Of a stretch of 64,000 nt of DNA, positions 37,045-49,778 are shown piece by piece. The stretch covers positions 434,001-498,000 of the forward strand of contig VTFK01000364.1 in the NCBI GenBank assembly GCA_009617715.1, read 5' to 3'. The DNA is from Plectrocnemia conspersa. Taxonomy: Eukaryota; Arthropoda; Insecta; Trichoptera; Polycentropodidae. The stretch's first letter is position 1, and every line of letters begins with the position of its first letter. Under the pieces are notes generated by a model that worked only from the letters and a program-made list of their open reading frames with translations, was not told the origin of the DNA and did not search any database. The translations under genes and the position numbers were made by a program.

Positions 37045-37372
37045 CCGTATTTCGCCGTTATAAGAAGCGACTGCAGCAATTGGTTGGATGACCGGTGCAT
37101 AATTACGATTAATCAGCAAGATTTGCAGCCTTGGACACATAAGTCTGGATAAGAAGAAGGCAGTCACCAGCCACTCGAAGAGACCAGTAGATGCCCGCGG
37201 ACAACATACGAACATGGACTCACACATCCCGCCGCCAGTTTCTCCACCACCGCTCGGAGAAAAAATTTCGCCATTAACGTCTATCGCAACATATGTAAAT
37301 AAAATGTAAAAAAACTAGATTCCATCCTGAGTCTCACTGGCTTTGTAGTCATCACACCCCAGGTTCCTCAAA
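37045..37372 (+). mobile_element. Solo LTR-like sequence, second copy
   Basis: It is alignable with 15425-15885 at its start (AGAAGCGACTGCAGCAATTG) and in overall plan, has AATAAA at 37298-37303, and ends near CATCACACCCC. The short fragment at 61030-61100 (CCTGCGCCAGCTTCTCAACC) matches CCGCCGCCAGTTTCTCCACC of this copy. No internal retroelement genes are next to it. Confidence 0.55.
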
Positions 37373-37439
37373 CTATAAATTTTCTATATAAATTATTTAC
37401 ATTGAATCAAATTTAAAAAAACACAAACAACAACAGTTA

Positions 37440-38220
37440 CAGATACGGCTCAACTTCTTTTTGATATTACTGAAGAGCTGACTTCTATAGTTACACTAAT
37501 AGACACGCTTTTCACATATTTGTATGAAGCAAAAAATGTAACATTCAGAAGATTTCATATGATATGGTCACAAATGGTTGGATAAAGGAGATATTAGTTG
37601 ATGAGGCAAAAAAATTGATAATTTTAATAATCACTACATTGTATATACATATGTATGTACATCAAGAAAGCGACTTTAAAATTGACAATTATAACAAAAT
37701 ATATTTAATAAAAATCAAAAAGATTATATCACCGTTAGTTTAAAGTTTCTGAATACTTTAGAAAAAAACTATGGAGACACTGTCTTTTACTGTAGTAGGG
37801 TGGATAAGTAATGAACTCAAAATAAAAATCCGTACACGAATTTTAAAATGGCTGATTTAACAATTTTTGTAGATATTACTGCTTATTTAAATGAACTGAA
37901 CATACATCTATAATATGAAAATTAGTTCATAATGTTTCAAACAGTCTTGGCGTTTCAAATTAAACTGAAATTCTGACTATCTGATAACAAAATCATTAAC
38001 TTAATTCACTTTAAAACACTGTTTGAACAAAGTCACGTAAACAGCAAAAATATTCGGCTTTAATTGACATGAATTTGAGAGTCGATTTTAAATTTTCAGA
38101 AAACAGCTACTACATTTTAGTATATTTTCTACTCTATTTTTAGTTGACATTGACATTATACCAGCGAACTTACAGACATAATGTATTGAATTGAAATCAG
38201 GTATAAATTTTTAACACTGT
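37440..38220 (+). pseudogene. hAT transposase relic (ZBED5/GTF2IRD2-like)
   Basis: Near 37850-38040 the plus strand reads FVDITAYLNELNIHL, then FQTVLAFQIKLKF-LSDNKII and NLIHFKTL. This is the (L/M)ADITxHLNxLNxxLQGxxQ...AFxxKLxLW block of the ZBED5/GTF2IRD2/FAM200 hAT group. The frame is repeatedly interrupted. It belongs to the same broad group as 21780-22611 but covers an earlier part of the protein. Confidence 0.62.
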
Positions 38221-38519
38221 TATTAAAAATAAATATTAAATTCTTAATTTAGCCTATGAAAAAATTTTGTCACGAAATTCGGCACCATGCTTTAAACATC
38301 GGCTTATATTTCGCTATTAAATAGTGAATTTTGAAACAAAAACGAAACCGTTTAATGCTGCAGGTACTGTATTCATCAGACGTGGTCTCTGCGGAGAGAA
38401 CATTGAAATGACATCGATTTACGGCTGTAGAGACTTTACCAAATAATGCATTATATAAATGTCTTACGGAAGAAAATATACTAAATCGGGAACAATATCA
38501 ATATTGAAGAATAAATAAA

Positions 38520-41500
38520 TATTTTTTGATTTTATATACCACTATATTTTTGTATTACTTTATTATCAAGTAATTTCGCAATGTATACTTTAATCTATCG
38601 GATCGATGTAATCGTTATCAATGCTATATGTCTAGTTTTGATAACCTTATCATGTATTATAAATACATATAGCTGATCGGAAATATATTCTTCTTCAGCT
38701 CTTTGTCACCTACATAATAAATAATTTAAAACGACGTAATTAATTTGAATCACATAATTTCGCCTAATCTAGAGATGTTCTTATTTAATTTTTTTGTGAG
38801 AGCTACGCTTAAATATTATATAACGCTTTGCAGCTTCTATTTCGTTAAGCCAACGCTCACTCTCCGTTATTAAATTGCTAGCCCTTCAATTGCAGACATT
38901 TCACTTGTCACCTGTCTCTGAAATCTTGTGATGCAACACCATTCTTTTAGTACGTATCATATTCACTGAACTGTCATCGTTTATTTAACAATCAATTTAT
39001 ATGTTGATTTGATACAATTATATCAAAATCCATTCCAATTAGTCGCTCATTGAGCTTCAATCGAATTGCGATTTATTGCAATGTATACAATTTTCAATTA
39101 AAAAATATGTAGCATAAAAAGCACAATCAAGAAGTAAATTCAGAATTCCAATTAAACATATTTTAGTCAAATTCTATACTTGCAAACAAACAACAGTTTA
39201 GGCACCTCTATTATAGTCAAGGCTGTATGTAAATAGATGTACATATATTTATAGAAACACAATAGGTATTATAAATAATAGTTGTTTATATTTACGGGTT
39301 CATCCGTCGTCACGGATGCGTGAAAATTTTCATAGTACAAAATCGAATTAACCGGTTGGCCGATCGAACTTTTGATGAATTAAACTCGGTGGAGCGATCG
39401 CGATCTGTCGCGGGACAAGAACTATAAGAACACAAGGAACCTTTGGTCTATAGCCAGTGTGGGAATTTGAAGCGTGTACCTGTTTACTATACGTATAGTA
39501 CAATGTAAAGATAATATTCAACAACATGGTACTTCGCGGTCGCAATGGGAACGGTTTAACTGGATCCGTTAGGAGACGCAGTAACGCGATCGGAAACGGT
39601 GTGTTTTATACCAGTTTTGTCTGATGTAGTGGTAAAAGTTTTTTTACGGCGAAAAAACAAAATATGTATAATAGCATATACAAAATGCACGTAATAGAGA
39701 CAATGACTTTACAACTCAAATATGAGTTTTATGTTAATAATATATTGGAAAAAACGAGATTGTAAATTAAATTGTTGTGTATAATAACCATTGAAAGCTT
39801 GAGTAAGCGTTGAGATAAATAAATAGATATTGATTTTATGGGAAATAATAATATATGTACATACATGTTTTTTATTAAAATTATTTATTAAACAGACCAG
39901 AAATGCATGTTCAAGGTAACTGATTATACAAAGCGCATGAGCATAATTTTATATGCAGAGACTAAACCTAGGAAGCTTTAGACATACATTGAATATCTTC
40001 TATACGCAGATGAAATCTGTAATCCGCTTTAAATATATTATTAGATCAGTGTGTTACACTAAGCATTTTGGTTTATAGGTAGATGTTTTTTATTTCTCAC
40101 GAAATGAGAAATCTCATTTTGACAAAAAATATAGTATGTGAATATAATATTAGTATTAAATATGTTTTATTGTTAAGACGAGTTTAAGAAAGGAAACCTC
40201 AATAGAATGATGATTTGTTATAATGGATGCAAATAATCGAAGGACCAGAGAAGAGACGGGCTCCCGTATCTATCGTAGAGAAACTTCTCAATTACGGAAT
40301 TGTACTTAGCATTTTTTATATTTCGAACAAAATAAAAATACTGAACTTTATTTTATTAGAATTAAAAGCCATCATACATTTTTGTTATCTACCGATTCTT
40401 GAATTATCAAAGCAAATATAAGACCGATTAAAGTAGTTGAGAAAATCGTAAACAATTTTGTGTCGTTCAAATACTTCCGACCTCTATTAAAAGCTTCCAA
40501 GAAAAGCATGCCTCCCTTTTTTGTAAGCGGAGCGCGACTGCCCGCAAACCAATAGTGATGCCGGAGACCATCAAGGAAGAGGTCTGGTCTAGTTTTTATT
40601 TTTGTAATACCGATTGTACAGACATTTTTGCCCCAATACCGTTATTACCGGTATCAAAACTATCACAACCCTTATTCATGTGTATAGTATGTACATTACA
40701 GGCGTTACAACAGAATAAGCACAAACTAGTAAATAAGTGGCGAGACACCATGCTGAAATCAATGGCATATATTTTAACAACTATTATTACAGTATAAATC
40801 AATAGATGTCATTAAACAATCACTAGTGAATTTTCGATGTGACAGTGTTTTAATAACTTATGTAATTCATATTACAAAAAAAAATTGAATACGAAAATCC
40901 ATACCTAAATAATAAAAAAACGATTACAAAAAAAACTACTTTTAATGTCATTAAAAGGGGAAAGGCGTTTACAAATTACGCGAATCTAGAACCTTATTTT
41001 AAATTGATTTATTTTCTAAGCAGAGGAAAACAACTCAAATTATAAAATCGCAAATAATAAAACCAATTTATTAATCTCAAGGGTGACATAATTCAAATTG
41101 ATTTCATTAGGGAAATAAAATCAATATATTTTTATATTCATTAGGGCTTGTTTCGGTTAATCAGTTAACTGATAAATAATCAAAATTTGTATAATTGTGT
41201 TTAGTTTATCTGATAAATGCGGCAAAGTATGAAACTCGGGGTTAAGAAGGACTTGACGACGATACATCACTTTTATTAAGCTACGTGACAAATATGCTTC
41301 AATACGTACAATCTTAAAAATGTTAATTCATATATAAAAACCTTTTCACCAAACAAAAGTTCGATTAATTCTGAATAATCAGCATATTTAAAGATTGATC
41401 GTTGAATAATACAATTTAGGGAAGCATTGTTAATAGACATTTTTCTCTAATAAAATGTGTTTTATTAGAGAAAAATGCGTAAAGGTGTTTTTTAATATAC

Positions 41501-43110
41501 TTTTCATTCCAGGAAATATCGCGTAAATCGAGGCAGAGAACGATTTTTTTATAAAACAGTATTCACGTGCATATTTTTACGTTTCTTAAATTATGAAGTA
41601 AATGAGAAAAAAATTAACGACACACGTGCACTCTAAAAAGCAACTCAAGACAAGACACACTGCATGGGCAGTGGGAGAGTTTCAAATGTAGGTTAAATAA
41701 ATGTTTAATTTAGAGTGTCTTCAGAAAAATGTTTTTTATTGATCGCGTAAAAGTGAAACCGCGTAAATGTAAAATGTTTTTATATGTTTCTTATTTTTAC
41801 TAAATTTAAACACTGTATGTTTTATCTTTAAATATATAGGGCGGAAAAGATTTGATCGTTAAATTTGACAGCTATCAAAGAAACATTATATTTCATATAC
41901 ATAAATGTAATATTTCGCAACGAAATAATCCTTAGAATACTATATTGATTTTCGAATTATAAAAGGTAAAATGATTTAAGTATTTTAATATAAATCATTG
42001 TGCATTAAACGAATTTGTTACTGAAAATATCATATTTTTTATAGAAAAAAAAATTTTTAGTGAAAGCAATGCAGTTTATACCAAAACAATAAAAATAAGA
42101 ATATACATAAAAAATTATGTATTTATTGTTAGCCTCAACAAAATAAAATATAGTACTGTTAAAATATAAATATGTAAAATATTATTCATTGTTGTTAATG
42201 CGCTTTTTCTGTTAAATTATATGTATATCCAGATATTTGAAGCTCGCTCTCCATTTAATGCAATTTCCTTGTTCAGTTTAAGGAGGTAGGGGCGAGGGTT
42301 TTCTACGTCTTGTAAAACATAATGCTTAAATTTTCTCTTTGCTAATTTTAAGTTTAAACTTAATAAAATAATTATTCAAGTTTAGTGTTCAAGATGTTTG
42401 AACACGGTGTAGAGAATTCACTATTTAACGAAACGACATAGTTTCGGCTTTATATTTAGATAATTAATCAGGGGCTTTACATTTAGATGATTTATAGGTT
42501 AATCTATCGAGCCAAACGATATCGAATGCTTTTTCTATATCTAGCATTAATAATCCTGATATTTAAATTATCGGATGTGTTTATTAAGCCCGCGAAAAAA
42601 AAACAAAATTATTTGTTTTTAATTTTACTAACGCGATAAGATCATTTATTCAAAAAATTTACGAAGCAAAGACATGGGATGATAATTGATCGAATGCTAT
42701 CTTCTCTTCCAATTTTATATAAGTAGTGAAAAGCCATTAAAATTAAGTTTTTTATCAAGATGTTAACTAATCTATCTAGTCAGTTATTATACATAACTAA
42801 GTTATTTGCCTGATAATCTATCACTGACTTGCGAATCATAAGTGTGACTTTTTCATTCGTTTGCGAGTGAATATAACTTTGTATCAATGTATAAGACATC
42901 GAACAAGCACTGGATGGCATTTCACACTTTACGTGATTGGTTTTCGCTATGTAATATACGGGTTTAATAGGTGAAATATTAAAGTGGGAGCGACCATCTT
43001 TGCGTTCAATATGTATCTTGTAATTGCTCTTTGGCACAAGTGGTTGTATTTTTGATTAGATGTTCAGCATCTCCGAAGAGTCTGAAGGCGGATTTATAAT
43101 AAGGAAAAAT
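38520..43110. other. AT-rich stretch with no recognisable gene
   Basis: Contains a perfect hairpin at 41438-41477 and a GC-richer patch at 39300-39620 (with GATCGCGATC-like sequence) that I cannot assign. The open frames at 40227-40421, 40555-40797 and 42780-43037 are short and unrecognised. Confidence 0.5.
41438..41477. repeat. Perfect hairpin, 18-bp arms
   Basis: CATTTTTCTCTAATAAAA is followed by TGTG and its exact reverse complement. There is no flanking gene; it could be a terminator-like or transposon-derived structure. Confidence 0.92.
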
Positions 43111-43119
43111 AGTACATAG

Positions 43120-43536
43120 CAGTACGTCTTGTCTGAAACAGTTGAGCACGGGGGACAGTTGTTTTTCGGTGAACGAGGTTGGACCCTTGGTCAGAATTCA
43201 TAAGAGACTAAAGGCAGATGGCTAAATAATAATATTAAGGTTGTATGCTATTCCATCTGGACGCCATTTGATTGCGAATAACTTCATTGCACAGCAAGAC
43301 AACGACCCCAAAACACAGAAAAAATATAAAAAGATTTTTAGAGCAAAATACGTGCTTGATATGTTCGATTGTCCCAATTTAAATTTTATTGCTCCCCATT
43401 GGCAATATTTGAAGAATAAAAAACCAAAAGAAGCCCAACAAATAAGGAAGATCTGTGGAAAGTGCTAAAAGAATGGGCAAAAATACCTGGAGAATTCATT
43501 AAAAAATAAATTTCAAGTGCGCCAACACACTATATA
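43120..43536 (+). pseudogene. Tc1 transposase C-terminal relic
   Basis: The reading is NEVGPLVRIH (GVGPLxxIxGxM), then IAQQDNDPKTQKKYKKIF with the second catalytic Asp in QDNDPKH-like context. It continues LDMFDCPNLNFIAPHWQYLK, corresponding to WPxQSPDLNPIExLWxxLK with the final acidic residue lost, and then LENSLKNK (IPxEFIxxL). It ends abruptly at the TTAA where the piggyBac-like element begins. Confidence 0.78.
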
Positions 43537-44615
43537 TTAACAGCTTAACGACCGAGGACTCACCCACGAGTCTTGAGAGTACCTTCTGTAGCGGCCGAGG
43601 ACTCGCCCATGCGTCCTGCGTTATGCGTCTTCTTTTATTAAAAATACACTATGATACAACACAGTTTACCCCTATATTATAATGCGAGATGGTAGTATAC
43701 TATTTCTACCTAATATAAAATATAAAATAAATTATATTTTACTTTAATTTTTCGTAAAAAGAGTCGTTTTATCCCACTGCGTCGCAATGCAACGAGTCGT
43801 CGCCTATTTTAGTTTGTTATATTCTAATATTTTTGGGCTAGTGTGTTTGGTAACGGTTCTCTAAGCCGCTCCCCACTTACAGTGACCATATTTTTTGCAT
43901 TGTGGAATATTATATTTTTATTTATTGTTGTTGTTATTAATAATTGATAATTTATAGTAAAAGTTAGTTAATAATAATAAAAACAGTGAATTGCTTATTT
44001 ACAAAAATAGTTAAATAATCATTAAAGAAATTTTTGAAATTTGACAACGTTGATTAGTGCACGATTTTTTTTGAACACGACATTAGCTTAAAAATGTGAT
44101 AATTAAATTAATAACATGTATATTTAAATGCTTCTAAAATTTTTTGTACAAACGATTTATAAAAAATATCCATTTATAATAAATAAAAATTTGCACTCAC
44201 TAAATTTTTTGGCGTCCATTTTCTGCGTACAACCGTTTCGAACACATTTATTTTCATAATTACACTGAGTGATACGTGTAAAAACATTTGTCATTATGAA
44301 GAAAATGAACTGGATGAGTGCAAATTTGTCACACGCGGTCTATGTTCACGTACACTTGAATTAGAATTACTTTCGCACACATCACTATGTTCACAATCAC
44401 TGGGGGCGTTGGACAACGCGTCATCAAAATTTTCCAAAAAGGTTTAATTTCTTTCGTCCATTTTGCCGTGATTGAAAATAAAAATTTTAAATCAAAATCA
44501 CAATCACGAAAGATCACAGACAGAAGAGCTATTTTCGCGATACGTTTCGACCGATACTTTAGAGGAGACTAAATATACTGCATTACTTCGATTATAAAAT
44601 GCATTTTTTTATCTG

Positions 44616-44645
44616 TGTGGAATTCCCGAATTTGGGAATTCCACA
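44616..44645. repeat. Hairpin, 12-bp arms
   Basis: TGTGGAATTCCC, six bases, then GGGAATTCCACA. It lies inside the piggyBac-type element, just upstream of its N-terminal remnant. Confidence 0.9.
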
Positions 44646-44809
44646 ATAAAAAAAGTGTCATATACCCCAATAGATGAATTCTTAAAAGGTATGCACAAGG
44701 TAAGCTGATAAGACGGGACAGGTAGTGGCGATTTACCCTTTTAGAATAACATTGATTGTAATTTATAGTAAATATTTAATATTATATTTGTAAACAAGTT
44801 TTTTTTCGT

Positions 44810-45030
44810 TATATCACTTAAAGAAACTCTGGTTAAATGATGTAATTACAATATATTTATGCAAAAAATCATAAGGAAGCTACAAATTAAATTTCGATAA
44901 AATATATTATTTGGTTTACAAGTTATAGGGAATTTACTAAAAAAGGTGATTTTTTGCTATTATTCCGCGAAATCTCCCGGCCAGCAAGGAAAGTTCGGCA
45001 AAAAACACCAGGCGTTAAGCTGGTAAAAAA
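44810..45030. repeat. Inner copy of the piggyBac right end (direct repeat 1)
   Basis: About 210 bp aligned with 45730-45950: both share TTTATGC(A/G)AAAAATCATAAGG, GGTTTACAAGTTATAGGGAA, the CCCGGCCA block and GTTAAGCTG. This copy is followed by GTAA rather than TTAA. Confidence 0.85.
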
Positions 45031-45729
45031 TATAGTGCTTAGATGTGTTATAAGATTAAGAATAATAAATAAACAATAACATTAGATAAAATCGTAAAGT
45101 ATTTTTTTTAATAATAATTTCTTAAATAAAATATTATCATAATATTTTTGTGAATTGCTAAACACCTTGTAGTGTATGCGAATATTGTGGGCTGATCTAA
45201 CTTGTGTTTCATGTAAATAACCAATACAAAATTAAGTAGAAAATATATTTCCTAAGATTAGAGCCAATCTATCTATCGCAAGTGCAGGTAGTAAATTGTC
45301 AACAATGAACCTTTTAGAAATGGGTGTTGGCCTTCGCTCAAAGCATACAATATAATTAGAAAGAAACTGTTCTGAGAATTTATGTTTGGTTTTTTGTTTA
45401 TATCACCTATATAATACCAAATTATTATTATGGAAAGAATGAAAATGATGAATATAAAATATATTGAAAGCATACATGTTACTTTTAAGTGCAATAAGCA
45501 AAATATTTTTAGTGAAGTGTACCGTAAATTCATTTCGTGAGTATGGTCATACAAATGGTCAGATATGGTGGCCCAGAAATAACAAATCAAAATTTTTATT
45601 TTTAAATTTAAAAAGTGATAAAGAATCAGGTAATTAATACTAATCTATTGAAGGGTCTCACTTACTTTGTATTTGTAAGATGTTTGCCAATGATATAAAT
45701 TTGTTTTTGAAACTATTATTTCAAACAAA

Positions 45730-45950
45730 TTGAACCCACAGGTTTAGAAACACTGGTTAAATAACGTACTTGACAGGTATTTATGCGAAAAATCATAAGG
45801 AAGCTACATATTAAATTTGAATACAATATCTTAATTGGTTTACAAGTTATAGGGAATTTACTGAAAAAGATAATTGTTTGCCATTTTTCCGTGAGATCGC
45901 CCGGCCACCAAGCAAAGTTCGGCAAATAAATACCGGTCGTTAAGCTGTTA
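45730..45950. repeat. Outer copy of the piggyBac right end (direct repeat 2)
   Basis: This is the partner of 44810-45030, about 920 bp away in the same orientation, ending in GTTAAGCTG/TTAA. The 69-codon minus frame here is a repeat artefact. Confidence 0.85.
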
Positions 45951-45959
45951 AGTTTTATA

Positions 45960-47510
45960 TTTATTTTTAATGTAGTTTTTTATAAGTAAATTGATTTATA
46001 TAAAACGAAAATGTGAGCAAATGTTTTCTTAAATATCATTTTTATCGATTAGTTATCAACGTTTATTCAAATAAGAATAGACCGTTCAAAGACTTATTCA
46101 CAGCAGTGTATAAAATGATCATTTATGATCAGAATTTTTGTTGTTTGAAATTTTCGCTGTGCGCAATAATCATAGGATTTTTTTTATAAATATGAACTAT
46201 AGCGTTTTCTAGGTCTTTGGGAGTCTTTAGTTTGAGGTTACAATTTAATCTTTCGTTTAGAATTATTAGTACAAAATATGCCTTTAGTATTTATCGTGAC
46301 TATTATCTAGTAGTGGTCTGATGACAGATGTTTTATAGATAAAAATATAATTTATATAGTAGGTTTTTTAAAATATAAGATACAAAATTAAGCATAATGT
46401 AGTTTATAAATTACGATAAATTAACGTTGCATAGTAACTTCAGCTTGTTTAGTTTTAGGTTTAGAGTTACCTAATTCATATCATAGATGGGTAAAGTAAT
46501 TACGTTTTGTAAACATGACGATTAATGTAGTGTAATAAATCTTTGCTTACCTAGCAAGATCGTCAATTACGAGGTGAGCAGAATGGGAAAAATACGCACG
46601 GGAATAAATTTCCAAGGATGTAATTATATACGACGGTTTGTGATTAACTGCCTTAGTTGGTTATTTGGATCAAATATTATTTAAGTTCTAGGAGTTGATA
46701 TATTCAATTGTAAATTGATACATTATTGTATATAATAAATTATACATTGTATAATAAATATGATTCTTAAAATATTCCATATATGCATCTATATTTACAT
46801 AATACATAGATATATATATCTATGTTGAACTTTGTTAAATAATGTGAATGACTACTGTGGGCGTTGCTCAACACGTTCTCCTTGAGCAAGTCTGAAGAGC
46901 ATATTTTTGTATTCTAACGAAACCTTTGGCATTTGAGATGCGTAATCAATAATAAATTAGAATGATAAGTATTATATAATTTAGACATCTTTTTGAGATT
47001 GTAAAAATATGGATATATTATATAAAATATATTTAAGATTTTTTATGTTGTAAATATGTATGCGAAACCTGTATTATTTCACACCTTATGGACATCCGCA
47101 GGGTTCCAATCTGAGATCAATGATGTTTTGAAACCTTAGGCCAGCGTTAAAAGCACAGAGTCGTCCAAACTACATTAAAATATATACATTCCAGGTAATA
47201 TTTAATGGAAAACGTGCATAAGTCTTTACAATCGTTTGTATAATTACAATGACAGAATATCATCGCTTTTGTAAAAGCATTTTTCAGCAAATTTTCTTTT
47301 AATGCATTGATTATTCAATGCTTATATTTTATTCGCACTTAAAAAATATGAATATTTTAATAATTATAAAAATGTTATTATTTACATTTTTTTAATCAAT
47401 AAAGAATAGAGATTGAAGATAAAATGGAAATTCTCACTATATTTTAAAGTTTTGTTAAAGTGATTCGCGATATTTTTACTGCAATAAATCATGCGTTAGT
47501 TTCTTATTAA
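45960..47510. other. AT-rich stretch with no recognisable gene
   Basis: I see no gene, RNA or defined repeat here. Confidence 0.5.
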
Positions 47511-47514
47511 AATT

Positions 47515-47790
47515 AAACTAAGAGCACCGTGACTTAACTGGTTACTCCAATGCGTCACGATGGGCAAAAAACAATACTTTGTATTATTACAATACACAAA
47601 CAATACATAAAAAAGTAATCCACTGTAATATATTAAAATTTAATACAAAATATGGCATTAAAGGGCAGACGTTTGACGGAACCCATATCAAATATATCTA
47701 AACAAATTTTAAATTCTCTGCATACAGATAAAAACTTAAATTTGTAACTGTCATATTTATATGATTAATAAATAACTTAAAGATCTGAAA
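47515..47790 (-). mobile_element. LINE fragment with internal deletion
   Basis: The 3' UTR part (47515-47660) matches the ends at 1-60 and 5200-5330 (AACTGGTTACTCCAATGCGT, ATTATTACAATACACAAAC). It passes directly to a reverse transcriptase piece which on the minus strand reads LFINHINMTVTNLSFYLYAE (LFINDI... YADD region). The several hundred bases that separate these parts in the other copies are missing. Confidence 0.7.
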
Positions 47791-47799
47791 TTAATAAAT

Positions 47800-49580
47800 T
47801 CCATATTATTTTTTTATTCGCACTATATTTTATTTTTGCACAATTAAGACGAGATAAAAGCGCAAAAAATCAAAGGAAGAGCGACCTCTTGTCTGAAACG
47901 TATACGACGCACTTAAGTCAAATATTTTCGTTGGCTCAAAAGCGAGAGAATTAAAAATGCTAAAAGACGGCAAAAGTTTTAATTTAACTAATGTTCCTCG
48001 ACGTTTTTATAATTAAGATGCGCCTTATTAATATTATTTCAACGAGAAAAGTAGTCGAAAAGAATAAATATGTACAAATGGTGAAACCACAAATGGACCC
48101 ATTAGTAAATGATAATTATAAAATCAATATAATCGGCAACACAATATTATTATTATGCCATAGAAAGTTGTAAGCACATGAATTTAAAATCTAATTTTAG
48201 TTAATGTATAAATTAATATACTCTTTCAATTGTAAGATAAATTGAATTATTTGCAAATTAACATGAAATATTCATGACTGAAAATTATTTTTTTCTCCAA
48301 ATAATTCATAATTTAATATTTATATAGCAATATAAAAATACTATGTAAAATAATTGATAAATCACGACGGACCTTTTTCTTAGTAAATATAAATATTGTC
48401 TCTTAAAGACAAAGGGTTTTTCATGCAAAGGCAAAGAGTTGGAGAATTGATTTTTAAAATCGGGTGGCACCGGGGTGTTGTAAATAGCTGGAATTTGTCT
48501 TCTGAGGCAACATGACTTTACAAACTCAAGGTTTAAGTATTGCTTATAATTAAAAAATAAACATTAGTTTCTAAACTAAATATAGTTCATGGTTTCTTTT
48601 ATATATTACATATAAGAAATGCAAATACGCAAAAAAATAACGCGTCCCTACTGAATATTATAATATTAAAGGTTCACATGATATATTACTTTTTTTCATA
48701 TTCAATGGAATACTCAAATACCGTTTTTTTTAATATGTTTCTCTTCAGTTGTAGGTAGCTCGAAAACGTATGGCACTCTAGAAGCAATACATGTAAATAA
48801 TGGTACAATACATAAAGGAAAATAAAACACAGCACTATTTGAATTGTATTGTGTACGATATACAAGTGGATTCAATTGCAGTACTTGAAATATCTATATA
48901 TATATAATTTTAAGGGAATAAATAATTCTCTCGTATTGAAACATTGCATTATATTAATCAGTATTTTTTTATAAGGATTGTACATACAGCGTTTGATAAA
49001 TGTTATTGTATTTTTTTAAAGATTACTGTGAAAAACTGCAAAAACTAATTCATAAACAGTACGCTCGACAAAATACGATCTATTTTCAATTATTTATTTT
49101 TCCTTGAAGAACCCAACTCTGGAAAAAATCACGGCAACGAATATATTTATAAAAAAAGTAAAAACTGACCTCAAATAATGAATCTAAACTAAACTACAGT
49201 TGTTCGAGATAAACCTATATACTGATGTATTTCAGGTATAATTTTCTTTAGCCCTAAATATTATCATGTAAAGAGACAGATTGTAGTTTTTTGACGCGGC
49301 TCTGTTTATGTTAAAATTTCTTTGCAAATTATTGTTGACTTTGTTGCTTTTTGAACGACATGAGAGAAAATATTCAAAGAATGTAAATTAGTAGCAGTAA
49401 ATTTAGGTATTCAATCTGAAAATTCAGAAGAAGAAACAAAAGAAATAACGAAAAATCAAAAACAGCACCAACTGAATTATACAAATTTAATCTTTTTATA
49501 GATTGTATTATCGGTAATTTGGCAACTAGATTAAGTGTGGCAAAATATCACGTACTTATCTCTGACTTATCACGTACTTA
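47800..49580. other. AT-rich stretch with no recognisable gene
   Basis: Only short unrecognised frames, for example 47991-48173. The last 250 bp may include the degenerate N-terminal half of the Tc1 relic that follows. TATCACGTACTTATCT occurs twice at about 49546-49585. Confidence 0.45.
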
Positions 49581-49778
49581 TCTATGAGAATTAAAAAAAA
49601 CTGTCTAGAATCTATTGCTGGATTTAAAGCGCGAAACGCAGCAAAAAAACACTATTTACTGAGAAAATAAAAACAAATCGCCGTGAATGGGCAAAAGCTC
49701 ATTGCCATTGGACCGTCAAAGATTGGAGAAGAGTGACTTTCTCCGAAAAAAATCAAATTGAATCTGTTTGGAGCAGAT

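Larger units (their letters stand above)
43541..45947 (-). mobile_element. piggyBac-type element flanked by TTAA, 2407 bp, degenerate
   Basis: Both ends carry CAGCTTAACGACCG, inverted, immediately next to TTAA (43537-43540 and 45948-45951), as expected for piggyBac target specificity. The left end repeats GACCGAGGACTC(A/G)CCCA twice. On the minus strand at about 44320-44480 a remnant reads DDALSNAPSDCEHSDVCESN, an acidic Ser-rich segment like the N-terminus of piggyBac transposases. No catalytic core is visible, so it is an internally rearranged derivative. It contains a second, inner right end at about 45022. Confidence 0.75.

Noticed and set aside
45273..45590. 105-codon minus-strand frame inside the piggyBac-type element
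   Set aside because: No piggyBac motif or other family is recognisable and composition is as expected from AT-rich DNA.
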